Shown piece after piece: positions 44,741 to 57,010 of a stretch of 64,000 nucleotides of DNA (within the stretch, counting starts at the first letter, position 1; every line of letters begins with the position of its first letter). Origin of the DNA: Solen grandis (Eukaryota > Mollusca > Bivalvia > Adapedonta > Solenidae); assembly GCA_021229015.1 (NCBI GenBank), contig CM037790.1, positions 57,407,690 to 57,471,689 of the forward strand. Reading direction: 5' to 3'. A model generated the notes under the pieces. It was given only the letters and a program-made list of their open reading frames with translations, searched no databases and had not been told where the DNA came from. A program made the position numbers and the translations under genes.

Positions 44741-45539
44741 TCACACATTTACACGCGCACACGTCTACAATATTTCCTTTACTTTACCGTTATTCTGAAT
44801 CCGTATAACGTGACAATACCATACAATTTTTGTTTTACAAACTGCCAAAATCAAAGTTTAACTCAATGAACTTTAGAGCATTTATTGCCACAGACGTACA
44901 AAATGATACACCAAATTTGGGTCATATAAAAACATATTATAAAAATTTAAGAATTTAGCTCACAACTTTAAAAACGCACCTAATTTTGTTTAAAATATGA
45001 TAAAATTTTATGCAATTTTGAAAAAAAAATTCATAGCATCATCTGTAGGAATTTCATTTAAAAATACAATTTACGAATTTAACGACACTTACAATGCCAC
45101 TAGGTGTAAACAGTGACTTAACAAAAGTCAATATCGTGTGTATGACCCATCAGTTGCAAGACATGCTATGCACCGACGCCTCATAGACAACACAATTACA
45201 ACAGAGCGATACTGTGGGATATTTTGCCATTCTTAAGTGAACACGATGAAGTTAAACTCCCAATGCTGATGTTCGAACAACTCGGAAGTTGCGTGCACAA
45301 CCGCCAGAACAAAGCATTGTTCATAATCGATGGCACTCATATTTCGAGATATATTTAGAGGAGTCTCGGTTGTTGGCTTTGTTCTATTGCGTCCACAAAG
45401 AGAACTTCAGCCGTTCAGTTTTTTTATACTAGCTGAAATTTAGAGTTTAAAGTTTAAACGTTATTTATTTTACATAGATTACGAAACAAGTTATCACTAA
45501 TATTAATCAGTCTAGATGGCTCTGATGGCGGCGTATGTG

Positions 45540-45662
45540 GTCATTGTTGTTAAAAAAACGGACGGGCGACCACTGCATCCTCTCACGTATGTTACCAGGA
45601 ATCGAACCCGGGACGCATTTGTAAGACGCGAGGCGCGTTACCACTACGCTATCCAGGCACCC
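45540..45662 (-). mobile_element. tRNA-derived SINE head, minus strand
   Basis: The complement starts GGGTGCCTGGATAGCGTAGT, with an A box and the B box GGTTCGATTCC. It lacks a full acceptor-stem pairing. Confidence 0.55.
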
Positions 45663-45840
45663 AAAGTTTAGACGTTTTTTTATTCATGTAATACACGGCA
45701 ATATCAACAAATGCAAACACATTGTGATCAGGTTGAAAACCTATTCAGGCTTGGTAAAACTGGCCATATTATTTGCATATTGATTCAAAGTTGAAAAGCT
45801 TTTAAAATATCGTCAACACCCATTGTATGCAATCCGATTA

Positions 45841-46070
45841 ACAAGCGGGTAGAGACTCCGCCGTATTACGGGGGTGTTGTGAGTTCAACATTGTAAAGGG
45901 GGGTTAGCGGTATATCTCCTTTGTGCTCGGCAATCAGTGTTAGAATATAGGTGGTATCATGTCACTTGCCTACGGCATGATAAGTCAGTGAGGCAATGTT
46001 GTGTTTCATGTAGACTGCAGTATCATAATGGTTGAAATACTGACTGCGAAACTTTAAACCTAAACAAACA
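45841..46070 (+). mobile_element. tRNA-derived SINE, family 1
   Basis: The body has GTGGTATCATGTCACTTGCC, TACGGCATGATAAGTCAGTG and the 3' end GGTTGAAATACTGACTGCG, then AAACTTTAAACC. Confidence 0.65.
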
Positions 46071-46230
46071 GACTGTATACTAATGAACTAAGGTAAAGAG
46101 AGTGTCCGAAGATGGGTTATAAGAGAAGACTCGGTGAATAAAATAACAATCATGATGAGGTTGTGCTTAATAATTGTGAATGTAATTGATTAATTCTTAA
46201 TCGCACTAACTTCTCCTGCAGTGTTATTAA

Positions 46231-46912
46231 TTACAGGTATCCGGGCGTGACTCCTGATGTTACCTGATATGGATGTGGTCCCGAGACCTATTCAACCATA
46301 CCCGGTTCATCAAGGTCACGTGGGGGTAAGAACCCCGAATGCTTCACATGCATTTGATTGTATGTGTGTGGAATGTGTTCATGTGATTGATAGGCGTTGG
46401 CGTGTTACTGTAAATTACTGTATTCATGTGTGCACAAGTGATGGCATGCGTTTGCGTCTTAATGTGAATATTTTCTGTAGACACATTTGTTAATTTGCAT
46501 TTCTTGTTTACATAGTTACACGCTGTTTGTTCTATAACGGTCGCTTGGCAGTAAGGGAGAGAGAGAGAGAGAGAGATGGGGCAGAAGGGAAAGTGGAGAG
46601 AAGTGGGGCAGTAAGTAAGGGAAATTGAGAGAAAGGTGGACAACAAGTAAGGGGAAGTTGAGAAAGAAAGGTGGTTTATATAAAAAAGAATTATAATTAA
46701 TAAGATAATATAAACTCTTCGCACCTTTTATGATCCAAATCAACTTGTGCTGAATCTCATACTGCACGTGAGAATGGGTTGGATCGCCGCACGTGCACTA
46801 CCTGGGGTTCTTATTCCACGTGACCATGATGAACCTAGAAGTGGCTGGGAAAGGTCTCGGGACCATATCCATATCAAGTATCTTCGGGAGGCCCGGCCGA
46901 ATACCTGTAATT
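46231..46912. mobile_element. Foldback element with CACGTG-rich arms
   Basis: The left arm 46231-46340 (ATTACAGGTATCCGGGCG, GGTCCCGAGACC, GGTCACGTGG) is the inverted match of 46790-46912. The right arm extends further (46725-46912) and matches 53160-53350 as a complement. The interior holds a GA microsatellite and low-complexity DNA. Confidence 0.65.
46556..46576 (+). repeat. GA microsatellite
   Basis: About ten GA units inside the foldback element. Confidence 0.9.
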
Positions 46913-47099
46913 ATAAGCATTATGTATATACATACTGCACAAATTACATAACCTAAAAGAGTTAAAAGAAAAATATTTTCTTCATTTAGTTGCCGGATTC
47001 GAATTGGACTTTAAAACTTTTTTCATTATTATCATTATTATTATTTTCTTTTTTTCTTTTCTTTTTTTTCCTTTTTTTTGTGGGGAAAGTTCTGGGGAA

Positions 47100-47480
47100 C
47101 AGGAATTGACACATCGATATCACGCCGTAGAAAAGTGTCATGATACAACACCTAACCAATTAGATACATGTACCAGCGTTTCAACCAATGGGTGACGGAG
47201 TCTCCGATGTTGCCAAACTGGGTTATATTGTCAGGATGATGCCACGGGGGTTTCCCTGAGCTAGGAGTGTCCTAGTAGCAACACTGGTGCATCAGAATTA
47301 TCCTGACACTGGTACAACTCGACCAGAAACAAACCTTAAATGTCGAGCACTGAGCAAACAGGAGCTGTACCAGCGCTATTTTAACGATGTACGACAGGGG
47401 TTCAAACCAAAAAATGTCCCCGTTACAGAGCGTAACCCCTTACCACACGGACACCGGATTGCATACCGTGGGTGTTGACG
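47100..47480 (-). mobile_element. tRNA-derived SINE, family 1, minus strand, near full length
   Basis: On the minus strand: head with GGGGTTACGCTCTGTAACG and B-box-like GGTTTGAACCCC; body with GGTACAACTC and GTCAGGATAATTCTG; and TCATGACACTTTTCTACGGC. About 380 bp. Confidence 0.65.
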
Positions 47481-48870
47481 ATGTTTTATCTTGTCAACGT
47501 TGAATTAATATGCAAATAATATGAAAAGGTTTTAGAAACCAAGCATATGTTTTATACATGATTTTGGTAATTTTGTATTTGTTGATATTGTCGGCAATGA
47601 AATGCAAAATGTATAAACTAATATCTATATAGCTGATTTTTGTGTCGGATTTGGCGCCATTTTGAAACAACACTATGTATACAGGTTATTCAGTAACCAT
47701 TCAGAAGTTGTCTTATTTGTGTATGAAAACAAATAAAATTTCACAGTTTGCGAGAATTTATGGTGAAATCGAAATTGTATAAATCTAAAAATAGTAACAT
47801 TTCTGGGGAACAACATTTGGTATAGTGGGTTTTTCTTATTGTTCGAAAATACGCCTCACAGCCACGTTAAACGAGTGTTACAAAGCAACGAAATCGGTTA
47901 TGTGTCCCCATTTTAACTACACGGATCCAATTATTTATATCTGGGAGTTATCCAAATTATCTTTCAAATTTATGTTGTGCTGCAAAAACGCTCGGAAAGA
48001 AGACGCTGTTGTATGGCATTCATACACCAAATGGTGCACGTGAAAAGCATCGGCTAAGAAAACGTAATAGCTGTATGCAGTATTAAGTGGGGCTCTTGGC
48101 GTCATTCATAACCGGTTCAATGTTATTGCCGCATCAATAACGGGGAACGGATTATACAGCCAGAGATTAACCTGTGCATTTTGCATACGTCATATTATAA
48201 GTCTTTGATTTGTAATCTGTTTTCTGTGATTTATCTTTTTCTTTTTTAAATTCGTTTGACATACCTGTAGCATTAGATTAATTCTACTATGCATGTCGCA
48301 ATGAAACTATTATTGTTCTCAACAATTGAACGTTTTCATAAATTAGTCCATTCTGTACTATATTCCAATGCTGCAACCATCACACACCTTTACACATGTG
48401 ATAACACTGAGTCCTTTTTAACTCGTTGTTCTTCAATTTGTCTGTTAAACTTGGTTTTGGGGTTGTTTTTTTTTAAAATTATTTCACGTCATTTTATGCC
48501 ACCAAAGGCTAACAGATGGTCAGTTCGCCTAACAACTCTTACCCGGGATTTTGACACTACCGAAACTTGAGCACGCATCTATGTTGTTATTTAAGTACAG
48601 CGGTGGAATACGAATTATCATCAGAAAATAATTGTAAGTCATTCATCACGGAGACCTTGGAGGTTAAACCAACAACTCTCGGTTTCACAATCAAGCGCTG
48701 TCGATGCCGTTTTATTAATTATATGTGATTGGGCACTGGGCATGATGTAACTCATATCTGTTCAGAGGAATCCCATCCTTCGATTTCGTGGGACTTGTTC
48801 TAGTGTATCGCATATAAAATTGATAAGTTCCAATGTAATAAAAAATGAGTGACAATGCTCTATGCAGATA

Positions 48871-49110
48871 CTAGCTATAAAACAAGTCTAAACCTCCGAG
48901 AATCCTTAAAATTGATTTTTCTAAATAATTTTCTGTGACATCCATTATGTGCGCTATGTCGTTATGGAGAGCTGAGCACGCAACTTCCGGAATATTTTTG
49001 ACGTCATGAAACGTTACGTCATTTAACGTCAAAACACACAAGAGCGGTCCCGGCGGCAGAGTGGTTCGAACCCTAGCACCGGGAGCGGATGTTTGTGAGT
49101 CCCCTGGCAA
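48871..49110 (-). repeat. Repeat with B-box, CRE-like sites and a 24-codon ORF
   Basis: Homologous to 51780-51960. On the minus strand it has GGGTTCGAACCACTCTGCC, then a CATGACGTCA site, then an ATG at 48945-48943 opening MDVTENYLEKSILRILGGL and ending in LFYS and a stop at 48873-48871. The element is unidentified. Confidence 0.55.
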
Positions 49111-49978
49111 TTTGGAAAAAAAAAGATACGCATTTGCGGTATTTCGTTTGTCTACAGTGTGAGGCAGCACTCCATATCACTCATTTTAGATTCCAGGACC
49201 CAAATAATGTTAGCGGCACGTTAAGTAAGCAAATAATCAACGGCGTTGATACTTTTTAGAACACATTTGTAACACGTGTATGGCAAACAATGGGCCTTTT
49301 CCTCTTCCGTATCAGGTTTCTCTACCCAGAACTCTTTCTAAAACTTATGGGTTTAGTAGGCTTTAAAAAATATCAAATAAAATTAGTCGTATTTTAAGTG
49401 ACATGTTCGGAAAATATATCGTGAGTAATATTTCTTTTCAGATTCATTATCATATTCATGTAGTATTCGCTATATATATGATTCTGTAGTATTTGACAGA
49501 TGATTAGTGTGATGTTTATATGTTTATTCAAAACACACACACACACAAACTAGTTACATGTATTGTATTTGTTGTTGTTGTTGTTTTGGTGTTTGCCTGT
49601 TTGTTTGTTGTTGTTGTTGTTGTTGCTCTCATTTTTTCTCAGGGCCAGAAAAATTACGATCGCCGGTCAAGATTTGCAACAATAGCTTTTTCCCTCCATT
49701 AACTTGTATATCCTGTCATTCATTTCTCCGATCATTAGAAGTAAAGTTAACTTGTGACATTTGGAGGAGCGATATCTCAATGTGTAATATCATGTCACAC
49801 CTTTAAGTCATTGCGGTTTAGAGAGTCTTTATCACCATCCATGATTGGTCAATTTTATTTTGCTATAAAAGTATGCAGACTTCTGGCATAGTCTTAATAC
49901 AGCTATAAGAGTTGTGTAAACCCGTGACATAATCTTAAATACAGCTATTAAAATTATGTTAACATTTGACATAATCTT

Positions 49979-50146
49979 AAATACCGTTGAATCTGTATTA
50001 GCTTCCAACTGTAATAAGCAGTCAGTTCTGATACTACCGAACATTTTGTTGTGTTTAACCTTAATTTAGCGCTCACCCTCTGGTAAAGGGTTACATTCAT
50101 TTTTTCTCTTGACTGATCGCTTAAGACAAGTTTGACTGTATATAAA
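49979..50146 (+). mobile_element. MITE of the GGTCA/CTTAAG family
   Basis: Diverged copy: GTTGAATCTGTATTAGC at the left, TGACTGATCGCTTAAGACA at the right. Confidence 0.65.
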
Positions 50147-50319
50147 AAGGTGTTTGTTTTTTTGCATGTTCTTTTTAATGGACCGGAAACTAAAAGATAC
50201 GACTTAAGATGGTGTTCAAGGAAGATACGATGTTGTCAAAAATAATTTGATGCAACAGTGTAATGGAAATGAATTTTATTACATAAGAATTAAAATGAAC
50301 ATCTAAGGCATCTGATCCT

Positions 50320-50351
<32 letters not shown>
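50320..50351 (+). repeat. Poly(A) run of about 30 bases
   Basis: A long A tract; it may be the tail of a retroposed copy, but no body was recognised upstream. Confidence 0.8.
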
Positions 50352-50353
<2 letters not shown>

Positions 50354-50546
50354 AAACACCTTCTATCTACATAAAATTAATAAATTTTTAATGAATATTT
50401 ATAAAAAAAAAATATACATGAATCTTGACCATTTTGCAATTAATTTTCACTTGATATTGTTCATGTAGAACTGTTTTGTATATATACCTATTGCCTTCTG
50501 TCTGCATAATGTAACAACAGTTGGTGCATGTAAATATAATACATGT

Positions 50547-50728
50547 ATACAGTTGAACCTGTATTAGCGGTCACCTGTACTAAACGGTCAATCTGTATTT
50601 AGCGGTCAGTTTTGGAGAAGGTAGTATTTTGTTATATGTTTATTCTTAATTAAGCGACTACATCTGTCAAAGGGACCATTTTGCTTGTTTCCTTGACTGA
50701 CCGCTTAAGACAGGTTCTACTATATTCT
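50547..50728 (+). mobile_element. MITE of the GGTCA/CTTAAG family (best copy)
   Basis: The left end GTTGAACCTGTATTAGCGGT mirrors the right end ACCGCTTAAGACAGGTTCTA. The interior repeats ACGGTCAATCTGTATTTAGC. 180 bp, noncoding. Confidence 0.78.
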
Positions 50729-51488
50729 TATATATTAAAAAATATCCATGCTTTTGGACTTCTTTCTTTTAAAAATGTTTTAACTATAGCCTATGTGGTA
50801 CTTTTCAGTTGTTTGGCTAAGTTAATATGTAGGAATTTATAAAGATTCTCACAAACAAGAGAGGAGATAACATGTATTGGAAGTAAAGAGGATAATCTCA
50901 AAGTATTATGTGCCCTTTGAATTTGTTTCATCAAAATGTTATAATTATCTAATACAGAATTATATTTTTCGTGCTATATCGCAAAATAATGCACGGTGAG
51001 TAGTTCCGATCCATCTTTATATGTTGATTTAATTGCAAATATATTAGCTATTCTTTATTGGAAAGGATGTTCTTCCTGTCTTCAATCTGTGGAGGAAGAA
51101 GGAGACGTTCCACAGTAGATTATTTCGATCAACCTCGGGTTGTTTCGGGCCAGCAGGAGACCTGGCACCTTGGAGTAAGAGATCGCTGGGAAGCATACTG
51201 TAGTGGCCATGGAATAAAACTACCGTGAAAACTACGGAATTCCGTTAAGGCCATCGTCTATAAAGTTAATAATCTGAAACGCGAAAACACGAAATTACGA
51301 TGAAGAAAATGCGAAAGCACGATGACAAATCGCGAAACTTCGATGATGAAAACGCGAAAGAACGATGACGAAAACGTGTAAACAAGATGATGAAAGTGCT
51401 ATATAATAATAATTATAATAATAACATATATTTTTTTCTATAATCCACTGAATCATTAAAAGCATTTAGTCTGCAAACGGCAAACACG

Positions 51489-51511
51489 CAGTGAAATTAT
51501 TTATTTATTTT

Positions 51512-51570
<59 letters not shown>

Positions 51571-51572
51571 TT
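51489..51572 (+). repeat. TTTA microsatellite
   Basis: About 20 TTTA units. Confidence 0.95.
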
Positions 51573-51779
51573 ATTCTTTTTTAAGCTAAAAGTACTTACT
51601 TTATTATCGTCCTACTAGCATTATTTGAGACATTTAGATTGTATTATAGTCAGATGCAGTACCGCCTCTTTCTGTACACACAGTAAAAATGTGAAACGAT
51701 ACAGCAGGTAGTTTCACATGTCTGTATTTTTATCTACATTGCCATTAAATCTAACCTACATCATTACTCTTCTGATGAT

Positions 51780-51960
51780 AAAGTTCGAATCACTCTGCCG
51801 CCGGGACCGATAGTATATGTTTTGTTAAGTGACGTAACGTGTCATGACGTCAACGACATTCCATAACGACGTATTATTTATGATGGATGGTAGAGAGTTT
51901 TATTTCGAGAGATCAGTTTTGAGGATTCTCAGAGGTATGAATTTGTTTTATAACAAGTGA
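51780..51960 (+). repeat. Second copy of the B-box/CRE/short-ORF repeat
   Basis: GTTCGAATCACTCTGCCGCC, then GTGACGTAACG and CATGACGTCA, then an ATG at 51880 opening MMDGREFYFERSVLRILRGM and ending LFYNK plus a stop at 51958-51960. Compare 48871-49110. Confidence 0.55.
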
Positions 51961-52189
51961 TTGTTTCGCGAAGAGAGCTTAACTGGTCAGTCATGATATT
52001 TTAATGGGATTTTTATTGGAAACCACTCTTGTCAAAATACATATACATATATTATTCATGTAATTACACAGAAATATCAGCATATACAAATCATTGACAT
52101 CAAGTTAGAAGATTATCCTACGTTTACTTAAAAATAGTTCTTAATATCTGCATATTAATTCTTTGTTCAAAAGATAAATAGATAAAATT

Positions 52190-52480
52190 TGCCACGCAAC
52201 AGGGACATCGTGGGTTCGATCCGTTACATCAACTAAAATGGTACTGGTACCTCTCTCCTGTGCTTGGCCCTCAACACATAAGAGTAGTTTCAGGAATGGT
52301 TGGCCCAGTGTCAGGATAATGTGACTGGGTGTGGTGTCATGACACTTGACTACGGCGTGATTTCTCAGTTGGTCAGTTATATATCTCTCTACTTGGGACA
52401 GATATATAGGATGATTAATATTTCCGATACTGTCCCCAACTGATTGAAATAAAGTTGATGAGTCGTCGAACCCAACCAAA
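52190..52480 (+). mobile_element. tRNA-derived SINE, family 1 (well preserved body)
   Basis: B-box-like GGGTTCGATCC at about 52212, GGTACTGGTACCTCTC, GGTTGGCCCAGTGTCAGGAT, CTACGGCGTGATTTCTCAG and a 3' end with TGATTGAAATAAAGTTGATG. Confidence 0.7.
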
Positions 52481-52522
52481 CGATCTTATTCGATGTGATT
52501 AGTTAACTTTCGTTTCAGATTA

Positions 52523-52757
52523 TGAATATTGTGAACTATATTTCGTCGACATTTAATTTCGTGGAATCTTTATTGTTTATCACGTCAATTTAGTGGTTTA
52601 TATAATCGTGGAGTCATGTTATAGAAAGAAATGAGATCTTCTAAATAAACAGTTTTCATGGGGATTCATATTAGTGGATAAAGCCCTCCGCGAAATCGAC
52701 GAAAATACCAAGCACAAACACACACACATAGACACACGAATAAATGATTATACAGTA
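52523..52757 (-). mobile_element. MITE of the TTAATTTTCGTGG family
   Basis: CGTCGACATTTAATTTCGTG at the left, GCGAAATCGACGAAAATACC and TACAGTATA at the right, with a CA-rich insertion near 52712. Confidence 0.65.
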
Positions 52758-52918
52758 TATTTATAACCTTTTTCTTATGATTGGGATATAATTCTTATAG
52801 CTTAATCTAATTTCCTAGTATGTTGCGCCTGCGAGCGGGTTCCGAACCACAACCCCCGGTCCCATAATCATGTATGTTACCTGTGTACTACGGCGCATTA
52901 TTTGTTTAATACATAAAT

Positions 52919-53097
52919 ACAGTTAAATTAGTCTAAGCGGTCAGTTGTGGGATTAATAGAAAGTGTCCGCTTATCAAAGATGACAGCTAAATCAATGTTA
53001 ACCATATACCAAAATGCTAGTTACTATGGCAATATTAAGATTGACCGCTAAATGCAGGTTGACAGTTTAATACAAGTGGCGCTATACAGGTTCAGCT
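52919..53097 (-). mobile_element. MITE of the GGTCA/CTTAAG family, inverted
   Basis: GTCTAAGCGGTCAGTTGTG at the left and GATTGACCGCTAAATGCAGG, then TACAGGTTCAGCTG, at the right. Confidence 0.65.
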
Positions 53098-53159
53098 GAA
53101 ATTATATAACATGTGTACCTATTTCTTAACCATCATACAAACTTCTTATACTACTATAA

Positions 53160-53350
53160 ATTACAGGTATCCGGCCGAACCTCCCGAAGTTACCTGATAT
53201 AGATGTGGGTCCCGAGACCTTTCCCAGCCACACCCAGGTTCATTATGGTCACGTGGGGTAAGAACCCAAGGTACTGCACGTGCGGCGATCCAGCCCATCA
53301 TCACGTGCAGTATGAGATTCAGCACAAGTTGATTTGGATCAGAAAAGGTA
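53160..53350 (+). repeat. Solo arm of the CACGTG foldback family
   Basis: TTACAGGTATCCGGCCGAAC through GGTCACGTGGGGTAAGAACC to CAAGTTGATTTGGATCAG. It is the near-exact complement of 46725-46912. Confidence 0.75.
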
Positions 53351-53529
53351 TGCAGAGATTATGTCCTCTCATTTATTAGTACTGCTTTTTATAAACAAAG
53401 AACCGTAACTAACCAATATCTTTCTGAGACATAAGTCCATTTTTTATTATTATAAAATTAGTTTTCGACAGGAAAACGTATTTTAAAAAGCATATTAACT
53501 ACAGATAAACCAGCTAAATGTTTTTGTAA

Positions 53530-53742
53530 TTTGTCTTTTTCATAACTATAGTGGCCGATTCAGGAATCATGGGATATGACATGAGGACTGAAAATGAACA
53601 GGATGGTGTCCCCAACACTGCTGCTGGTGGTGAAGCTTCAGATGATGATGCTGATAATGATGATGATGGTGCTGCTGATGATGATGATGATGATGATGAT
53701 GAATGCGGGGGCATTCTCCACATTTATACAAGGAGCTGCTAA
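53530..53742 (+). other. Acidic (GAT)n reading frame
   Basis: An open frame of 63 codons (MADSGIMGYDMRTENEQDGV, then Asp runs) follows an acceptor-like ctatag. The GAT repeat inflates it. It could be a real acidic exon, but no partner exon or family was found. Confidence 0.2.
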
Positions 53743-53950
53743 ATGCACAGTATGTTATTTCTAACTGTATTACCAAAAAATTATGCATACATTCTCAATG
53801 TCCCCACTTTGTCTTGCGCATGTATATGAAATAAAGCTCGTTTGAATGGGCTGGTTTGCATAAATGTGTGAATGTTTAGTTTGTTCTAAAGAGATATTTA
53901 TGAAAGGAGCCCAAAACGTTTCTTTTTTATTTTTTTTATTTATTTTTTTT

Positions 53951-53978
53951 TTTTTTTTATTATTATTATTATTATTGT
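53951..53978 (+). repeat. T/TTA low-complexity tract
   Basis: A poly(T) stretch followed by ATT triplets. Confidence 0.85.
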
Positions 53979-54159
53979 TAATCTAAAATCAATTTCTGTT
54001 CTTTATTTTCAGATAAACGAGACTTCACGATGGATTTGGCTTTTACAGAAGATATTTCCGTCCTTCTTTTTTTTCCATTATTGTTTTGTCGATACTTCAA
54101 TTACCATGGTTAATGACTTGACTATTTGAGTTTACCGTCGCTTCGTCGCTTCGACAATA

Positions 54160-54330
54160 TTTCAGTCATATAGCGACGTCCAGCTAATTACAGGTGGAGG
54201 GAGACCCCGAATCCACGGAGGCATCTGGAAAGAGCCACCGATCTACACCAAGCCAGGTGCAAGGCATCCTCACATGAAAATCCGAATGACCCTGCCAGGA
54301 TTCGAACCAACGCGGTGACCATGGTAAATG
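54160..54330 (-). mobile_element. tRNA-derived SINE, family 2, minus strand
   Basis: On the plus strand it contains GCGACGTCCAGCTAATTACA, CCTCACATGAAAATCCGAAT and GGATTCGAACC, the complement of the family-2 SINE at 26839-27100. Confidence 0.7.
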
Positions 54331-55169
54331 TGTTTGTTGCATGTTTAATCACTGTCCATTCATTTTATTTTATTTGGATAAACTAAAGTCTAATTAAAAC
54401 TGTCTATAGTTCTACCAGTAATTACTTTTTTCATTATTCTTTGATGCAGAAATACTTCCGAATTTAAATATGAAAAAAAAAAAATCCGAATTGAATATAG
54501 AGGTTGAAAAAGTTTGCTTATACAATATTGTATATAAATCATTTTTTTTTTCAAGATTCTTAACTCCTTAATCAAGTGACATAAAGAAGTGAAAAAGTGA
54601 AAAATTGCATAAATATGCAAACCATACAATTATCAGCAAGTATAAACAAATCTCAAATTTTTGGTACAAAATTGGGACTTTTTTAGTTTATTTGATATGA
54701 TACGTAAAATCTTAGGAAAAAACAACAGCAACACAACATCTTGGAGAGAGTAAGCCCTGAAATTTCCCCGTAAATCAATATTTCATCTGTTTGACAGTCT
54801 CAACAGCATTTTTTAAGTGTGTATAAGTGGTAACACACATCATCGGAAACCCACCGTATATATTCCACTATCATTTCTGTATATACCGTGGTATTTTTAG
54901 CTGTCAAAATTCCGTTTTCGTGAATAATAATCTGCTATTTGCTGCCGAATGTAATAACGCATAGTATTTTAAAAACACCTCGTTGAAGTTTACAAAAGCA
55001 AAAGATGTCCCTTTGTTTTCGCAAGATAAACCGCAAGGGCGTGACGTTAGCTCTACATGGTAGAATGAAGCTACCTTTCAAAATCCCGCGCCATTTCATT
55101 GGTCAATTTTGTCCCTGATGTCGCCTTGCTACGGCATTCCTTAAACGACAGCAAACTGTTCAGGCCTAT

Positions 55170-55480
55170 ACTCAGTGTGGCCATACCACGTGACATATGA
55201 CGTCACTTTAAGCTAACGCGTAAAGCATTTTTTGCATCGATACGAAAAAGAAGACTGCTGTAAGTATTTTATTTCTTTACCAATTTTAATGGGACAGAGC
55301 GCATGCGAAGCGGAGAATTGTGCCCTACAAATAGGTTCCAGTGCTGTTTAGTATTTCCAAACTTTCGGGAACACATTATGAACGATGTCCTTTATGTGTT
55401 AGCAAACAAAATTTAACGAACTCGGAAGGTTTTCCCGAAATTTAGGAAATGCATCATAATTTCTTTGAATATGTTTAACA
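55170..55480 (+). repeat. Copy of the 35262-35735 foldback arm
   Basis: CACGTGACATATGACGTCAC, GATACGAAAAAGAAGACTGC and GCGAAGCGGAGAATTGTGCC match the left arm and interior of 35262-35735. Confidence 0.65.
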
Positions 55481-55540
55481 ACCATGTGACTTGGGCATTT
55501 TTCAAATGAAATTCCATCCCAACACGTTTATAATACTATG

Positions 55541-55744
55541 TACCGTGAAATCATGAATTTTCGTAGTACACTTATTGATTTCGTGGAGGGTTATATCCAC
55601 GAATATTAATCCCCACGAAAACGTGTCTCTTATATACACCTCACATTTTCTAGAACATAGATCCACGAATAAATGTACCCATGAAATTCCTTAAGGTACA
55701 TCATCAACGACATTTAATGTCAACGAAAATAATGGTTTGACAGT
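55541..55744 (+). mobile_element. MITE of the TTAATTTTCGTGG family
   Basis: GTGAAATCATGAATTTTCGT at the left, GTTATATCCACGAATATTAA inside and AATGGTTTGACAGTAT at the right. Confidence 0.75.
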
Positions 55745-55767
55745 ATGCGGTTCCAGTACCAGTAGAG

Positions 55768-55950
55768 GTAACATTCAACTCATAGGATACTAGAGGACGT
55801 TCAATGAATGTCAATAACATTCAATTCATAAACACTAGAGGACGTTCATGGAATGTCGATAACATTCAACTCATAAACACTAGAGGACGTTCAATGAATG
55901 TCAATAACATTCAACTCATAAACACTAGAGGACGTTCTAGGAATGTCAAC
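55768..55950 (+). repeat. About 46-bp tandem repeat, four copies
   Basis: Unit with AACATTCAACTCATAAACAC and TAGAGGACGTTCAATGAATG. Confidence 0.9.
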
Positions 55951-56689
55951 ATGCACAAGTACCTTTTTTACCTACTCTAAGGAGAAACGTATTATAGCAG
56001 TTCTCTTGTGGTTACACTCTAAAGTTTAAGAATGTCCAGTTTCATCTGGCATTACTCTTTGCTGATGGTCTTGTCTCGAAGTGGCCTTACTCAGTCGTGT
56101 AGCCAATCGTAATTTGCGTGCAGTTCTACTCCTGGAATACTTACAAATGTATACCGGTAAACAGATTCTTACGCACGGTTTCTGATACGGTGTTTGATTG
56201 CTGAACATTGTTGTGCCTACGCGCATGTCTTTAAATTATGTAATTTTGTAAGGGAAAAAAGACATATAAACTAATAGATATGTATCTCGTCTTTTCTTTA
56301 AAATGTCTAGGATAATGAGTATGACAGATGTTTTATGGTTTTCGATATTTAAATTTAGTTTAACGTTTTGATTTTATACGCTGAGTGTTATACTGTACTT
56401 ACACAAAATCAAGTATACACGCACTTGCCGTTTTCGTACTTAAACTTTTTCTGCTAACACAAAAACAACTTTTGAGTTTGGGAACACAGATTGCACAACA
56501 TAAATACCGGTATTTAAACTGTCTGTATTAACAATCACACACTACAAATGTAGATCTTCGATTTAGTCCTATTGTAATTATGCTAAAATTATCCCACCAG
56601 CCTGTACGAAAACAAATAGGTGCGATCGTCACTTAAAGGGAACATCTCAAAATGTAGATATTACATCATTTCCCACAATGACAGAAAAT

Positions 56690-57010
56690 CACAACAATAG
56701 TTTTTCGGCTGATTAACATCTTTAATAACCATAACTGTGTGAACATACCACTTTAAATATGCCTTCATTTCAATCATTTCAAGCTATCACAAAGGGCATA
56801 TTTTGCCTCGACTCGGAGAAGAAATTTAATTTCTACATCTACTTTGATAAGAAGCGAAAAATTGTGTGTAACACATTGGCTCTTTTTGTCAGATGCTCAC
56901 TATTTCATAACATCCGGGAAAACATTATACGTAATGTGCCCATCGTGGTAGCAAACAAATGTTTACGAAGTTTTTTTTTCCGAATGCATGGAAGTTTCGC
57001 ATTTCTATTT
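56690..57010 (+). repeat. Third copy related to the 35262-35735 foldback element
   Basis: GCATATTTTGCCTCGACTCG, GAAGCGAAAAATTGTGTG and the CGTAATGTGCCCATCGTGGT stretch parallel the other copies. Confidence 0.5.

Noticed and set aside
46344..46767. Ser/Leu-rich minus-strand ORFs
   Set aside because: Translate the GA/CT low-complexity interior of the foldback element.
48871..49170. 99-residue ORF as a single protein
   Set aside because: Only the last 24 codons show protein-like conservation with 51880-51960; the upstream part is conserved as DNA (B box, CRE) with no shared frame evident.
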